Part shown: piece after piece, positions 9,387-19,500 of the stretch
Numbering within the stretch: the stretch's first letter is position 1
Layout: each line of letters starts with the position of its first letter
Assembly: GCA_965247375.1 (NCBI GenBank)
Contig: CBDFHU010000087.1
Location: 8,597 to 72,596, forward strand
Direction: 5' to 3'
Source: Arsenicibacter sp965247375
Lineage (GTDB): Bacteria; Bacteroidota; Bacteroidia; Cytophagales; Spirosomataceae
DNA length: 64,000 nt
Position numbers and translations under genes: made by a program
The notes under the pieces: generated by a model
Told to the model about the DNA's origin: nothing
What the model saw: the letters and a program-made list of their open reading frames with translations, nothing else
The model's database searches: none

Positions 9387-12300
9387 TTAAAATCCGACAT
9401 TAAGACCAACGGTGAATGAGCGGGTGCGCGGGTAGAAACCGCGGCCGTCGATACCCGGTGCCAGACCGGTGTCGTCTACTTCAGGGTCTAAGCCCCGGTA
9501 GCCGGTGATCGTAAGCAGATTGCGTCCTGTGGCATACAGGCGGAGGTTACGGACAAACGGCGTCTTGAACTTAAAGTTGTAGCCTAGGGTCAGGTTGTCC
9601 AGCTTTACGAAGTCGCCGCGCTCCAGGTAGTAGTCAGAGTATTGCAGTACGTCGTTGATCTGGTTGTTGCGCGTAATGGCATCCAGTAAAACGTTGTTTG
9701 GCAGATACACTTTGTTACCCGAGAAAGCCTGCTGCAGGTTCAGAATGTCGAACTTGAACTTGCCGCGGAAGAAAACCGTCAGGTCAAAGTTCTTGTACTT
9801 CAGGTTGTTTGTCCACGACAGGTAATATTTCGGAATACCGTTGCCGATGTACGAGAAATCGTCGTTCGGCACGATTTTGTCGGCTGTGACGGCCTCACCC
9901 GTTGCTTTGTAGAACAACCATTTGCCTTCCGGTGTGAAACCGGCGAAGCGCTTGCCGTAGAAGCTGCCCAGCGGACCGCCTTCAATCGTACGGATGGCCG
10001 GCCCGAGGGCACCGAAACCGCCGATATCACCGAAGGTCAGGAACGTAACTTTGAAGACATCATCCGAGAACGCAACCAGTTTGTTGTTCTGTGCGCTACC
10101 CATCAGGTCCATATCCCAGCGGAAATCGCCTTTTTTCATGATGTTACCGCTCAGGGTTACTTCGATACCGTTGTTGTCAACTGTACCTACGTTCGTAAAC
10201 AGCGTCGACTGGATATATGGAGGCAACTGTGTGTTGAAGTTACCCAGCAGGTCGGTTGTCCGGCGCTTGTACACTTCAATGGCACCCGACAGACGGTTGT
10301 TGAACAGACCGAAGTCCAGACCAATGTTTACTTCGTTTTTCCGCTCCCAGCGCAGGTTCGGGTTCGGGTTGTTGTTCGGGCCATACGTCTGACGCCATAC
10401 ACCATCGTCGTTCAGGTAGAGGTTACCCGTGCCCAGCCGTACCAGCGACTGGTAGTTCGGAATACCCTGGTTACCCGTTACACCGAAACCGGCACGCAGT
10501 TTCAGGTTGTTGATGAACGTATACTGGTTCATAAACGGCTCGTTGGTGATGTTCCAGCCCGCCGATACCGCCGGGAAGTTACCGAACTTGTTGTTGGCAC
10601 CGAAACGTGACGAACCTTCACGGCGCAGGATAAACTGCAACAGGTACTTGTCTTTGTAATCGTAATTGATCCGGCCGAAAAACGCGATCAGCTTGTTATC
10701 TTCCTTACCGCTGGCCAGTGACGATTTACCGAGCTGGATAAAGTTACCGGCACCGAGGTTGTTTTCTTCGAAGGCGTTATTCAGAAAGCCCGAGTTGGCT
10801 GCTTCGAACGACTCGGCTACTCCATACTGATAGCTATACCCGGCCAGAGCGCGGATGGAATGATCTTCCTTGAAACGATGGCTGTACTCCAGTGTCGATT
10901 CGAACGTGTAATTGTTCGACAGGTAATTCCGCTTACGGCCGTAGCCAGTTCCGTTAACCGGCGTACCGTTCAGGGTACCGATCTGCGAGAAACGGGAATC
11001 TGTCCGGCGGTATTCGTTATCGTTTTGCGAGTCCCGCATCAGGGCACCGAAAACCGATGCTTTCAGTCCGTCGATTGGTTCGAGCGTAAACCGTACGTCA
11101 GCCGATGTGGTCTGCTGGTCGCGGCGGTTTTTCTCCTGATTCAGTCGGCCGAGCGGGTTGGTTGTTGAGCCTTCTTCGTAGTACTTGCCGTTAGTATCGA
11201 ACACTGGCTGTGTCGGGTTCCGGCCCAGCGCGTTTTCAAAGTCGCCGCTTGAGCCACCCAGCAGGTTGGCGCGGTTGAAGTTGGTGGCCAGGTTCACCTG
11301 CGCCGTTAACCGGTCGTTCAGACCACGCTGATTGAAGCTCAGACGTCCGCCGTACTGACGACGCCAGTTCTGGATCGTGATCGGGTTGGCTTCGTTGTAG
11401 TACATCGAGGCCCGGTAGTTGCTGTTGCTGCTACCGCCCGACATCGCCAGGTTATGGTACTGGCTGATGTTCTGCTTATCCAGCAGCAGATCGTAGAAAT
11501 CCGTTGACGCACCGAGGTCCTGCATCTGACCGCGTTTTACGTTAGTCGGGTCATTGCGGTAATTCCGCCATTCTTCGGCCGTCAGGTAACGCGGGCGCTT
11601 GGCCACTACTTCGCGCTGTGCATAAGTCGAGTAATCGAAGCGGGCAGGACCTGCCTTGCCTTTTTTCGTCGTGATCAGGATAACGCCGGCGTTGGCGCGG
11701 GTACCGTAGATGGCAGCGGCCGAACCGTCTTTCAGGACGTCGAACGATTCGATGTCGTCCTGCTGCAACAGGTCAAGGTTACCACCCGGAATACCGTCGA
11801 TAACGACCAGGGGCGAGCGGTCACCGTTGATGGAGACAATACCCCGTAACTGAATCGCAACACCTGAGTTCGGGTTATTGCCCTGCGTACGGGTAATCTG
11901 CAGACCGGCTACTTTGCCCTGAATCAGGTCAAGTGCGTTCCGTGTACCACCCTGGTTGAAGTCTTCGACCTTCACCGACGTAACGGCTGAGGTTACTTCC
12001 GCACGGCGCTGGGTACCGTAACCCACTACGACTACCTCATTCAGTGAACGGACATCCGATTCCAGAATGACGTCGATGGTCAGGCGGTTGTTTACCGGTA
12101 CTTCCTGCGACTTAAAGCCGATCGACGAAATAACCAGCACCGAATTTCCTTCCGGAACGTTCAGGCTGAAGCGGCCTTCCACATCGGTTACCGTACCGAC
12201 GGTTGAGGTGCCTTTCAGCAATACGGTGGCACTAGGCACCGGCTTGTTGGTTTCGTCGAGTACCCGGCCGCGAACGGTCAGAGGAGGCATCGCCGTCGAT

Positions 12301-12713
12301 ACCGGAATACCGGGCAGTTTGAGGGTAGCGGGGGCACCCCGAAACACCAGCGAACCACGGCTGAGGACGATCCGGTTTCCGATCATCTCATAGCGGATCG
12401 ACAGAGGCTCAAAGAGTTCTGTTAATACACTGGCCAGACTTTCGTTGGACGCCCGCAGCGAAACCTGCCGGTTTGCCTGGATCAAATCAGGACTATACGA
12501 GAACTTAACGTCGGCTGCTTTTTCCAGCCGGCCAAGTACTTCGCTTATCCGTTTATTGGCGATCTGAAGTGTAATCCGACGATCTAATGCGCCCTGCGCA
12601 CGTCCATCGAGTGCGAGGGAAACATTCGTAAATAAAGCTGCTAATATTACTTGTAGTAAAGTTAACTTCATGACAGTCCATCCAATATTCTTGGAGAATA
12701 GGTGTCTTTTCAT
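9387..12713 (-). CDS. SusC/RagA TonB-dependent transporter with N-terminal STN signalling domain
   Basis: 1108 residues. After a signal or membrane-targeting segment (about 1-40) comes a Secretin/TonB N-terminus (STN) domain (about 45-120: RRITLQIANKRISEVLGRLE, KFSYSPDLI). A carboxypeptidase-regulatory-like domain (about 148-225), the plug with the family motif SLNEVVVVGYGTQRRAEVTS and a long beta-barrel ending FTVGLNVGF follow. The STN domain is the hallmark of transporters that signal to a FecR anti-sigma factor, and exactly such a pair lies directly upstream. It is therefore expected both to import oligosaccharide and to switch on its own operon. Confidence 0.95.
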   Translation of the reverse strand: MKRHLFSKNIGWTVMKLTLLQVILAALFTNVSLALDGRAQGALDRRITLQIANKRISEVLGRLEKAADVKFSYSPDLIQANRQVSLRASNESLASVLTELFEPLSIRYEMIGNRIVLSRGSLVFRGAPATLKLPGIPVSTAMPPLTVRGRVLDETNKPVPSATVLLKGTSTVGTVTDVEGRFSLNVPEGNSVLVISSIGFKSQEVPVNNRLTIDVILESDVRSLNEVVVVGYGTQRRAEVTSAVTSVKVEDFNQGGTRNALDLIQGKVAGLQITRTQGNNPNSGVAIQLRGIVSINGDRSPLVVIDGIPGGNLDLLQQDDIESFDVLKDGSAAAIYGTRANAGVILITTKKGKAGPARFDYSTYAQREVVAKRPRYLTAEEWRNYRNDPTNVKRGQMQDLGASTDFYDLLLDKQNISQYHNLAMSGGSSNSNYRASMYYNEANPITIQNWRRQYGGRLSFNQRGLNDRLTAQVNLATNFNRANLLGGSSGDFENALGRNPTQPVFDTNGKYYEEGSTTNPLGRLNQEKNRRDQQTTSADVRFTLEPIDGLKASVFGALMRDSQNDNEYRRTDSRFSQIGTLNGTPVNGTGYGRKRNYLSNNYTFESTLEYSHRFKEDHSIRALAGYSYQYGVAESFEAANSGFLNNAFEENNLGAGNFIQLGKSSLASGKEDNKLIAFFGRINYDYKDKYLLQFILRREGSSRFGANNKFGNFPAVSAGWNITNEPFMNQYTFINNLKLRAGFGVTGNQGIPNYQSLVRLGTGNLYLNDDGVWRQTYGPNNNPNPNLRWERKNEVNIGLDFGLFNNRLSGAIEVYKRRTTDLLGNFNTQLPPYIQSTLFTNVGTVDNNGIEVTLSGNIMKKGDFRWDMDLMGSAQNNKLVAFSDDVFKVTFLTFGDIGGFGALGPAIRTIEGGPLGSFYGKRFAGFTPEGKWLFYKATGEAVTADKIVPNDDFSYIGNGIPKYYLSWTNNLKYKNFDLTVFFRGKFKFDILNLQQAFSGNKVYLPNNVLLDAITRNNQINDVLQYSDYYLERGDFVKLDNLTLGYNFKFKTPFVRNLRLYATGRNLLTITGYRGLDPEVDDTGLAPGIDGRGFYPRTRSFTVGLNVGF

Positions 12714-12803
12714 AACTTTGAATCGGGTTTTGTTTTTTGGTTAGGCAAAATCTTCCCTGCCATCCGTTTTTCGGATGTTCTACACAGGACCTGGGGATCT
12801 TCG

Positions 12804-12841
12804 GGAGTCAGTGATGGTGGTGCATTACTGACTCCTTTTTT
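12804..12841 (+). other. Terminator-like hairpin, plus orientation, between fecR and susC
   Basis: GGAGTCAGTGATG (12804-12816) pairs with CATTACTGACTCC (12823-12835), including one G-U pair, and is followed by T6. The U-tract lies on the plus strand, antisense to the surrounding minus-strand genes. It could stop antisense transcription entering from the susC side, or act simply as a stem in the minus transcript. Confidence 0.5.
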
Positions 12842-12927
12842 ATTGATAACGTGGTTAAGCCATCGTAAACGTATAGTATTAGTTAGTAATTCAGGGTTTT
12901 CAGAAACAGGGCATCAGGAAATCAGGA

Positions 12928-14061
12928 TCAAGGGTGGCAGCCTCTTCCGGATACGACAATCTGCGTAGCCTGTATGTCCCAGTTGGCTTCGACAGTCGCA
13001 CAGATGATGTCGAGTTTTTGTGCCAGCGTTCCTTCCCGTAAGTCAGCGGTCAGGCGGCAGTTGCCGACTGCCTGATTGGAAAAAATAACCGGCAATCCAT
13101 ACGATCGTTCAATGTCTTTAAATACCTCCCGGACCGGCACTGCCTGATAATCTGCGTTGACGGGCTGGAACGCAAGCGCTTTGGCATCACTTGTTTCGTT
13201 CGGTCTGGTCTGTACCAAACGGGCATCTGTACGGGTGTATACAGCCTGCTCGTTTGGTGACAGAACCATTCCGGTCAATTTATCAGAAGTAAGTTGTTCG
13301 GGTGCACGTGTAATGTCTGCCTGTGGGAAAACCGATACCCGGCCTGACCGGACGGTAACCACAACATCTTTGGCGCCACTGTAGGCGCGGACATTAAAAC
13401 TGGTGCCTAATACCTTCGTTACAAGATCGTTGGCATAGACAATAAAGGGTTTGTGTGAATCTTTGGCTACGTCGAAATAAGCTTCGCCTTCAAGAGTAAC
13501 TTCCCGGCGATTGCCCGACAACGTTTTGTCGTAAGTCAGGCGGCTGTTTTTTTGTAGAATAACAGAGCTGCCGTCCGTCAGTACGACGAACACAGGCTGT
13601 TGGGTAGCATTTACTTTTTCGACAAGTTGTGGTGGTGTTGACGTAGCAGATTGGTGAGTCAGCGTTTTCTGAAACGGTGCCGTAGTGGGGTAGAGCAGCC
13701 ACCCGCTTAGCCCGGCAACCACCGCAACGGAGGCCGCTGCGACCCAGCGGAACCGGCCCCATACCGGACGGACAACCGGTTCGGGCGTCAGGTCCGTTTC
13801 CTGGTTCTGTACAATTTGCCGGTGAATGGCCTGCCAGATAGCATCCTCTTCTCCCTGGTTAGCAGGGCCTGCCAGCCGGGTAGTAACCTCGCTCAGTTTA
13901 TGGACGAGATCAATCGCCTGCCGGACCGTTTCCCGTTTTTCGGGATGCTGGTCCAGAAAGAGCTGCCAGTATTTCGAAGAGGCCTCGTCGGGGCTCTTTA
14001 CCCATTGCCGGAAATAAGAATCGGCAACAAAATCCTCCCGTCGGTAATTAGTTTCTTTCAT
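12928..14061 (-). CDS. FecR-family anti-sigma factor
   Basis: 377 residues. The N-terminal cytoplasmic part (1-105) should bind the sigma factor. A single membrane helix follows (about 106-126, WVAAASVAVVAGLSGWLLY). The periplasmic FecR domain (about 155-245: LTDGSSVILQKNSRLTYDK, REVTLEGEAYFDVAKD, VLGTSFNVRAY) and a C-terminal DUF4974-type domain (VPVREVFKDIERSYGLPVIF), which is the surface that contacts STN domains, complete it. It lies between the sigma gene and the STN-SusC gene on the same strand, the classical order for trans-envelope signalling in Bacteroidota. It should hold the sigma factor inactive until the transporter reports substrate. Confidence 0.93.
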   Translation of the reverse strand: MKETNYRREDFVADSYFRQWVKSPDEASSKYWQLFLDQHPEKRETVRQAIDLVHKLSEVTTRLAGPANQGEEDAIWQAIHRQIVQNQETDLTPEPVVRPVWGRFRWVAAASVAVVAGLSGWLLYPTTAPFQKTLTHQSATSTPPQLVEKVNATQQPVFVVLTDGSSVILQKNSRLTYDKTLSGNRREVTLEGEAYFDVAKDSHKPFIVYANDLVTKVLGTSFNVRAYSGAKDVVVTVRSGRVSVFPQADITRAPEQLTSDKLTGMVLSPNEQAVYTRTDARLVQTRPNETSDAKALAFQPVNADYQAVPVREVFKDIERSYGLPVIFSNQAVGNCRLTADLREGTLAQKLDIICATVEANWDIQATQIVVSGRGCHP

Positions 14062-14129
14062 GCTTCAGGCACCGTTCTACAGACAATAGAGCGGAAGGAG
14101 CCGGAATAACTCATGAATTTTAAAAAAAA

Positions 14130-14750
14130 TTAAAAATAGTTTAAAAAGATGCAGATGATCAGCGAGAAATCGGTGAGCGAAACCCGCAGGGAGGCAAACG
14201 CACGGTTGAGATTATTGATTACAGACTGATGATTGATGCCCATGATCCGGGCAATCTCGTCGTTACTGAAGTTGTGAAAGAAGGCCAGCATAATGGCTTC
14301 CCGCTGCCGGTTCGGCAGGGCCTCGATGGCGCGTTGCAGCCGGAGCTGCTGATCCGTCAAGGCTTCTTCTTCGGTAAGAACCAGTTCAATGGATGGGGTA
14401 AGTAACAGTTCTTCGTCAATAGGCGCTTCTTCTGTGCTGACAGTCAGGTTTTTTTGCTGAAGACTGGTAAGCCGGTTACGCAGGACGCGGAACAGGTAAA
14501 ACTTGATTGTATGAAGATCACGGAGATTTTCACGGCGCTTCCAGATCTCTATAAATACGTCCTGAATGGCGTCTTTGACCAGATCATGATCGGTTGACAG
14601 GCGTTTGCCGTAGCCGAGCAGGGCCGATGAGTGAGTCCGGTAGATTTGCTCAAATGCCTCTATATCTCCTTGCCGGAAAGCATCCCAGAGGACTGATTCG
14701 TTGTGATATGTAGACAAGTTTGCCAAAAAGTAGTACCAGTCATTGAGCAA
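14130..14750 (-). CDS. ECF RNA polymerase sigma factor (FecI-like, Bacteroidetes family)
   Basis: 206 residues. Sigma region 2 lies at about 20-95 (LWDAFRQGDIEAFEQIYRTH, VKDAIQDVFIEIWKRR, TIKFYLFRVLRNRL). Region 4 lies at about 135-195 (IEALPNRQREAIMLAFFHNF, DEIARIMGINHQSVINNLNR). It is the first gene of the sigma-FecR-SusC-SusD unit and probably directs transcription of that locus. The chosen ATG is uncertain: a TAAATTTG match to the Bacteroidota -7 element (TAnnTTTG) lies only 9 bases upstream (14759-14766, minus), which would mean a nearly leaderless message or an internal start before the first conserved residues. Confidence 0.92.
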   Translation of the reverse strand: MLNDWYYFLANLSTYHNESVLWDAFRQGDIEAFEQIYRTHSSALLGYGKRLSTDHDLVKDAIQDVFIEIWKRRENLRDLHTIKFYLFRVLRNRLTSLQQKNLTVSTEEAPIDEELLLTPSIELVLTEEEALTDQQLRLQRAIEALPNRQREAIMLAFFHNFSNDEIARIMGINHQSVINNLNRAFASLRVSLTDFSLIICIFLNYF

Positions 14751-14887
14751 CTATCCTACAAATTTAACACAAAAAAACCGGTTTTGGTTAGTCCAGGGAA
14801 AACTTGCAATTGCCATATTGGCAGATAGAAATCGTGGGGTAACAACACGGTAAGTAAAGTCTGTTTTAAAAAAAGAGGAGAGTTTCC

Positions 14888-14895
14888 TAAGTTTG
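14888..14895 (+). promoter_or_regulatory. Possible Bacteroidota -7 element upstream of rhaM
   Basis: TAAGTTTG fits the TAnnTTTG -7 consensus 52 bases before the rhaM start, but no clear TTG element is present about 20 bases further upstream. Confidence 0.25.
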
Positions 14896-14947
14896 GCCCC
14901 CAATTTGCTGAAGATCATCCGAAATCGTTTACCCCAACCCGGAAATT

Positions 14948-15262
14948 ATGGAAGAAATTGCGTTTACCATGCAGCTTAAGCCTGGCGTTGACGCCGAATA
15001 CAAGCGCCGGCATGACGAAATATGGCCTGAATTATCGGCCTTACTGACCGGGGCCGGAGTCCGTGATTATTCAATTTTTCTGGACCGCCCGACGGGTCGC
15101 CTGTTTGCCGTTCAGAAGCGGGTCGCCGGCCATACGACCGACACCCTGCCCGGCCTCGACATCATGAAACGCTGGTGGGATTACATGGCCGACCTCATGG
15201 ATACTAATCCCGATAATTCTCCGGTGGTGACGCCACTCGAACGGGTCTTTCATATGGACTAA
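14948..15262 (+). CDS. rhaM: L-rhamnose mutarotase
   Basis: 104 residues, the normal length for the family. It interconverts alpha- and beta-L-rhamnopyranose in the cytoplasm, feeding rhamnose isomerase. The recognisable features are FTMQLKPG at the start, the catalytic histidine in RRHDEIWPE (His22), DYSIFLDRPTGRLFAVQ, and the C-terminal MKRWWDYMADLMDTNPDNSP with paired Trp and Met-Asp. It is transcribed divergently from the sigma gene and lies upstream of the amidase gene. No other rhamnose catabolic gene (isomerase, kinase, aldolase) is in the window, but a GH106-type rhamnosidase-like gene occurs at 57906. That makes rhamnose-containing polysaccharide a plausible target of the organism. 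Confidence 0.93.
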   Translation: MEEIAFTMQLKPGVDAEYKRRHDEIWPELSALLTGAGVRDYSIFLDRPTGRLFAVQKRVAGHTTDTLPGLDIMKRWWDYMADLMDTNPDNSPVVTPLERVFHMD

Positions 15263-15319
15263 CGGTTCATTCGATAATGCCGCCTCAATCTATTTGTATT
15301 AAAAGTCGTTAACTGAATA

Positions 15320-16282
15320 ATGAATACGCGTGTACTACCCCGGAAAGCAATGTGGAACGGAATGAGGAAAGGGCAGCAACTGGTGCTTTACACAGTACTA
15401 TGGACGCTGGCGGCGGGTATCCTGCAGCCGGCCATGAGTAAACCCAAAAAAGAAATGGCCGTTACCAAAACGACGGCTGTGAAAAGCACGACCCGGGCGG
15501 CATCGGCCAAACGGCTGGACAGCAAAAAAACAACAACAGCGGTCAGTGTGGTAAACATGCCCTTGCTGGGTGAAAAGTATGCCCGGGTTGTGGTGAAAGA
15601 CCAGAAGCTGAGCGGAGCCGTGTTTTATCTGGCTCCCGGTCATGGCGGTCCCGATCCGGGAGCAATCGGGCAGTACGGCGAACATAAACTGGCCGAAGAT
15701 GAGTATGCCTATGACGTAACCATCCGGCTGGCGCGGGTACTGGTAGAGCACGGTGCTAAGGTGTACATGACAGTACAGGACAAAAACGACGGTATCCGCG
15801 ACGAAAAAATCCTGAAACTTGACCGCGATGAGGTTGCCTACCCGAATTTACCCATTCCGCTCAATCAGACGGCACGGCTGAAACAGGGAACGGATGCCGT
15901 GAACCGGCTACATAAACAACATAAAAACGCCTACCAGCGGGTGCTGGCCATTCACGTTGACAGCCGGAGCGAGCGCGAGATGATTGATGTGTTTTTCTAC
16001 CATCATCAGGATAGTATAGCCGGTAAACGCCTTGCTACCACGTTGCAGCAGCGTTTTGGGAACTGCTACCGGCGCTGCCAGCCTAACCGCTCGTATTTGG
16101 GCAGTGTGTCGGAACGCAGTAGCCTGTATGTGGTCAAAAACAGCCATCCACCGACCGTATTCATTGAATTAGGCAATATTCAGAATACCAAAGACCAGCG
16201 CCGTTTCCTGATTGCCGACAACCGGCAGGCGCTGGCGAACTGGATTTATGAAGGCATTCAGGCCGACTATAAGCGGCAGTAA
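15320..16282 (+). CDS. N-acetylmuramoyl-L-alanine amidase, Amidase_3 type
   Basis: 320 residues. There is a basic N terminus and a hydrophobic stretch (about 22-36, LVLYTVLWTLAAGILQPA) acting as signal or anchor, then a Lys/Thr/Ala-rich linker. The zinc amidase domain (about 98-315) shows FYLAPGHGGPDPGAIG (metal His), the acidic residues of KLAEDEYAYD, VLAIHVDS (metal His) and FIELGNIQN (catalytic Glu). This type cuts the bond between MurNAc and the stem peptide and takes part in cell separation or wall turnover. The spacing around the second metal ligand departs slightly from AmiC, so exact substrate preference is uncertain. A hairpin with a short U-tract follows the gene. Confidence 0.82.
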   Translation: MNTRVLPRKAMWNGMRKGQQLVLYTVLWTLAAGILQPAMSKPKKEMAVTKTTAVKSTTRAASAKRLDSKKTTTAVSVVNMPLLGEKYARVVVKDQKLSGAVFYLAPGHGGPDPGAIGQYGEHKLAEDEYAYDVTIRLARVLVEHGAKVYMTVQDKNDGIRDEKILKLDRDEVAYPNLPIPLNQTARLKQGTDAVNRLHKQHKNAYQRVLAIHVDSRSEREMIDVFFYHHQDSIAGKRLATTLQQRFGNCYRRCQPNRSYLGSVSERSSLYVVKNSHPPTVFIELGNIQNTKDQRRFLIADNRQALANWIYEGIQADYKRQ

Positions 16283-16303
16283 GCATTAGATAACAACAGT
16301 CCG

Positions 16304-16350
16304 GAAGCCGGGCGATTGGTCTCCTCATAGCAGGCCGGTCGCCCGGCTTT
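16304..16350 (+). terminator. Probable intrinsic terminator after the amidase gene
   Basis: GAAGCCGGGCGA (16304-16315) pairs with TCGCCCGGCTTT (16339-16350) around a 23-base loop. The U-tract is short, so efficiency is uncertain. The rest of 16283-16553 shows no gene. Confidence 0.6.
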
Positions 16351-16553
16351 CTGCATGTTGACGGTCTGAGAGCAGGTCGGTGACTGTATAAAAATGATAC
16401 AATACATATGTCCTGGCAATGACTTACAAATTCAAAAAATAATCATAACAGGTAAGTACGGGAGGGTAAACGGGCTGGTTTAAGTCAAATTTGTAGCTAT
16501 TAAAGTACCATTTGGTCAATACTATCAGTTTGAAACCTTTGATTTGATATACT

Positions 16554-19500
16554 ATGAGGAGATTGTTCTATGTATGTTCGTTCGCCTTGAGTGCGCTGTT
16601 GCTGCTGAGCAGTATGGCGATGGCTCAGGTGATCACGGGTGTTGTCACAACATCCGAAAACGGTGAACCGCTTCCGGGCGTAAACGTGGTGCAGAAGGGC
16701 TCAAGTTCAGGAGCTGTAACGGATGCGAAGGGAGCTTACATCCTGAAACTAAACAACGCGGGGAATGCGGTGCTGACATTCTCCTTCATTGGCTATGTGA
16801 CGCAGGAAATTCCGGTCAAAAGCCAGTCAGTTATTAATATTAAACTGGAACCAGATACCAAATCGCTGAGCGAAGTCGTGGTTATCGGGTACGGTACGGC
16901 GAAAAAAGCAGACGTGACTGGTGCGGTGGCGTCGTTCAATGCCAAAACCATTGACCAGCGGCCGATTCTCCGCGTCGATCAGGCATTGGTGGGACAGATG
17001 GCCGGTGTGCAGGTAAAACAGACGAGCGGTGCGCTCGGCAAAGGCTTCAGTATTCAGGTGCGTGGTACGGGATCGATCACGGCCGGTAACGAGCCGTTGT
17101 ATGTCATTGATGGTTTTCCGCTGGCAACGGCCCGCCCGAACGGATCGGGTAACTTTGCCACCGGTAACCCGCTGGATAACATCAACCCGAACGACATTGA
17201 ATCGATTCAGGTCCTGAAAGATGCTGCGGCAGCGGCGATCTACGGGTCGAGAGCCGCCAACGGGGTGGTCCTGATTACGACCAAACGCGGTCAGTCGGGC
17301 CGGCCGAAAGTAACGCTGAATACCTTTACGGGCTACATGGAGCGTAGCCGGAAACTGGACATGCTGAGTGCCGATGAGTGGGTTGACCGCGCGACGGAAA
17401 TGATCAACGCCCAGTGGGTGGCTTCGGCTCCGAACCGGACTGCTTCGCAAACCAACGAGCAGCGCCGCGTTATTCTCGGCCTGCCGGTTGGTCAGGTAAA
17501 TACAACCTACATGACCGACGATCGTTGGGCACAACCAGGGCATCCGGGCCTGCGCTATATTGACTGGCAGGATGAGGCTTTCCGGAAAGGCTTGACCCAG
17601 AACCACCAGCTGTCGGCGAGTGGCGGCAATGAGTTTGTACGTTATTATATATCAGGCAACTACGTCCGTCAGGAGGGTATGGTGATCAACACCGACTATA
17701 CCGCGTATTCGGCACGGGCCAACGTGGAAGTAAATGCCAGCAAAAAGCTGAAACTGGGTCTGAACATTGCGCCGACCTACTCGGTCAACAACGATCCGGG
17801 CGTGGAAGGTAAAGACAACATTCTGCACCAGATGGTGAGCTTTACGCCGGTGCAGGAAGATACCATGGGCGTATACCCGAACGTCGGTAATAACGGCCAG
17901 TATCGCTGGAGCGTGTCGCCGAACAGCCCGATCGGTAAGTTGCAGAATATCATCGGCGAAACAAAACGGTTCCGTACACTGACCTCGACCTACGCCGATT
18001 ACCAGATCATTCCGGGGCTGAATTTCCGGACAACGATCAACCTGGATAACACGGATAACGCCTCGAAATCCTACACACCGTATAGCGTAGCCGGTTCGTA
18101 CCAGACCCGTCTGGCGCAGCTGACGACTCTGACTTCGGGCTCGTTCAGTACGTACCGGAAGCGGACGTTTGTTAACGAAAATACGCTGACCTACAGCAAA
18201 CTGTTTGCCGACAAGCACGACGTAACCGTGCTGGCCGGGCTTTCGTACAACTCCGATAAAATTGAATCGGCTTCGCTAAGTTCAAACGGAGGCTACAGCA
18301 GCAATGCCATTACGACGCTGAACGCTGCCAACGGCGTAACCGGCAACACATCCGAAGCCCGCAACGTACTGATTTCGTACTTCGGCCGTGTCCAGTATAG
18401 TTACGCCAGCAAGTACCTGTTATCAGCCAGTATCCGCCGCGACGGTTCGTCGCGCTTCGGGGCCAATACCCGCTGGGGTGTATTCCCGTCGGCATCGGCC
18501 GGCTGGCGTGTATCGGAAGAGGCGTTTATGAAGGCCATTCCGGTAATCAACGACCTGAAACTGCGGGCCAGCTGGGGTACGTCGGGGAACTACAACATCG
18601 GTGATTACAGCACCATCCCGACCCTGGGCACGTATAACTACACGTTCAACAATGTGGCTGCCGTTGGTCAGGCACCGGCGGGTGTAACCAACCCGGATCT
18701 GGGCTGGGAAAACTCGCGGACATTTGACGTTGGTCTGGATGTATCGGTGCTCAATAACCGTATCTCGGCCGCGTTCGATGTGTACAATAAGCTGAATACG
18801 AATCTGTTATTGAACGTGCCGCTGCCGGGCGCAACCGGCTTCGCTTCGTACCTGAGCAACGCGGGCAGTGTGCGGAATACGGGCTGGGAAATCGAACTGA
18901 ATACCCGTAACACCACCGGTGCCCTGAAGTGGAATACCTCACTTAATTTCAGCCACAACGCCAATAAGGTGGTTTCGCTGGCAGGCGGGGTAGATCAGAT
19001 CCTGATCCCGTCGTCATTCGATATTTCGCATTCAATCCTGAAACTCGGTCAGCCGCTTTACAGCATCTACGTGGTGAAGCAGACTGGTATTCTGAGCCAG
19101 CAGGACATCGACAACAAAGCGGCTTTGTATGGTTCAGAGACCGTTGGTGATCCGAAATACTTCGATGCTAACGGTGACGGTGTCATTGATGCCAATGACC
19201 GTGTGATTGTGGGCCGGCCAACGCCGAAATACATGTGGGGTATTACCAACACCCTCCGCTACAAAGGCTTTGACCTGACGGTGCTGGTACAGGGCCAGAA
19301 CGGCGGCTCCATCTACTCGCTGCTGGGCCGTGCGCTGGGCCGGACCGGTCAGGGCTTTACCGACAACGCGCTGGGCTTCTACCGTGACCGCTGGCGGTCG
19401 CCGTCTGACCCGGGCGATGGGGTTGTCAGTAAGGCGTATTCAACATTCGGCCGGATCAAAAACACCGACTGGCTGTATTCATCGGATTACGTACGGGTCC

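Noticed and set aside
16827..17606. Long minus-strand frames inside the susC gene
   Set aside because: They are shadows of the GC-rich susC coding frame, without starts, families or upstream signals.
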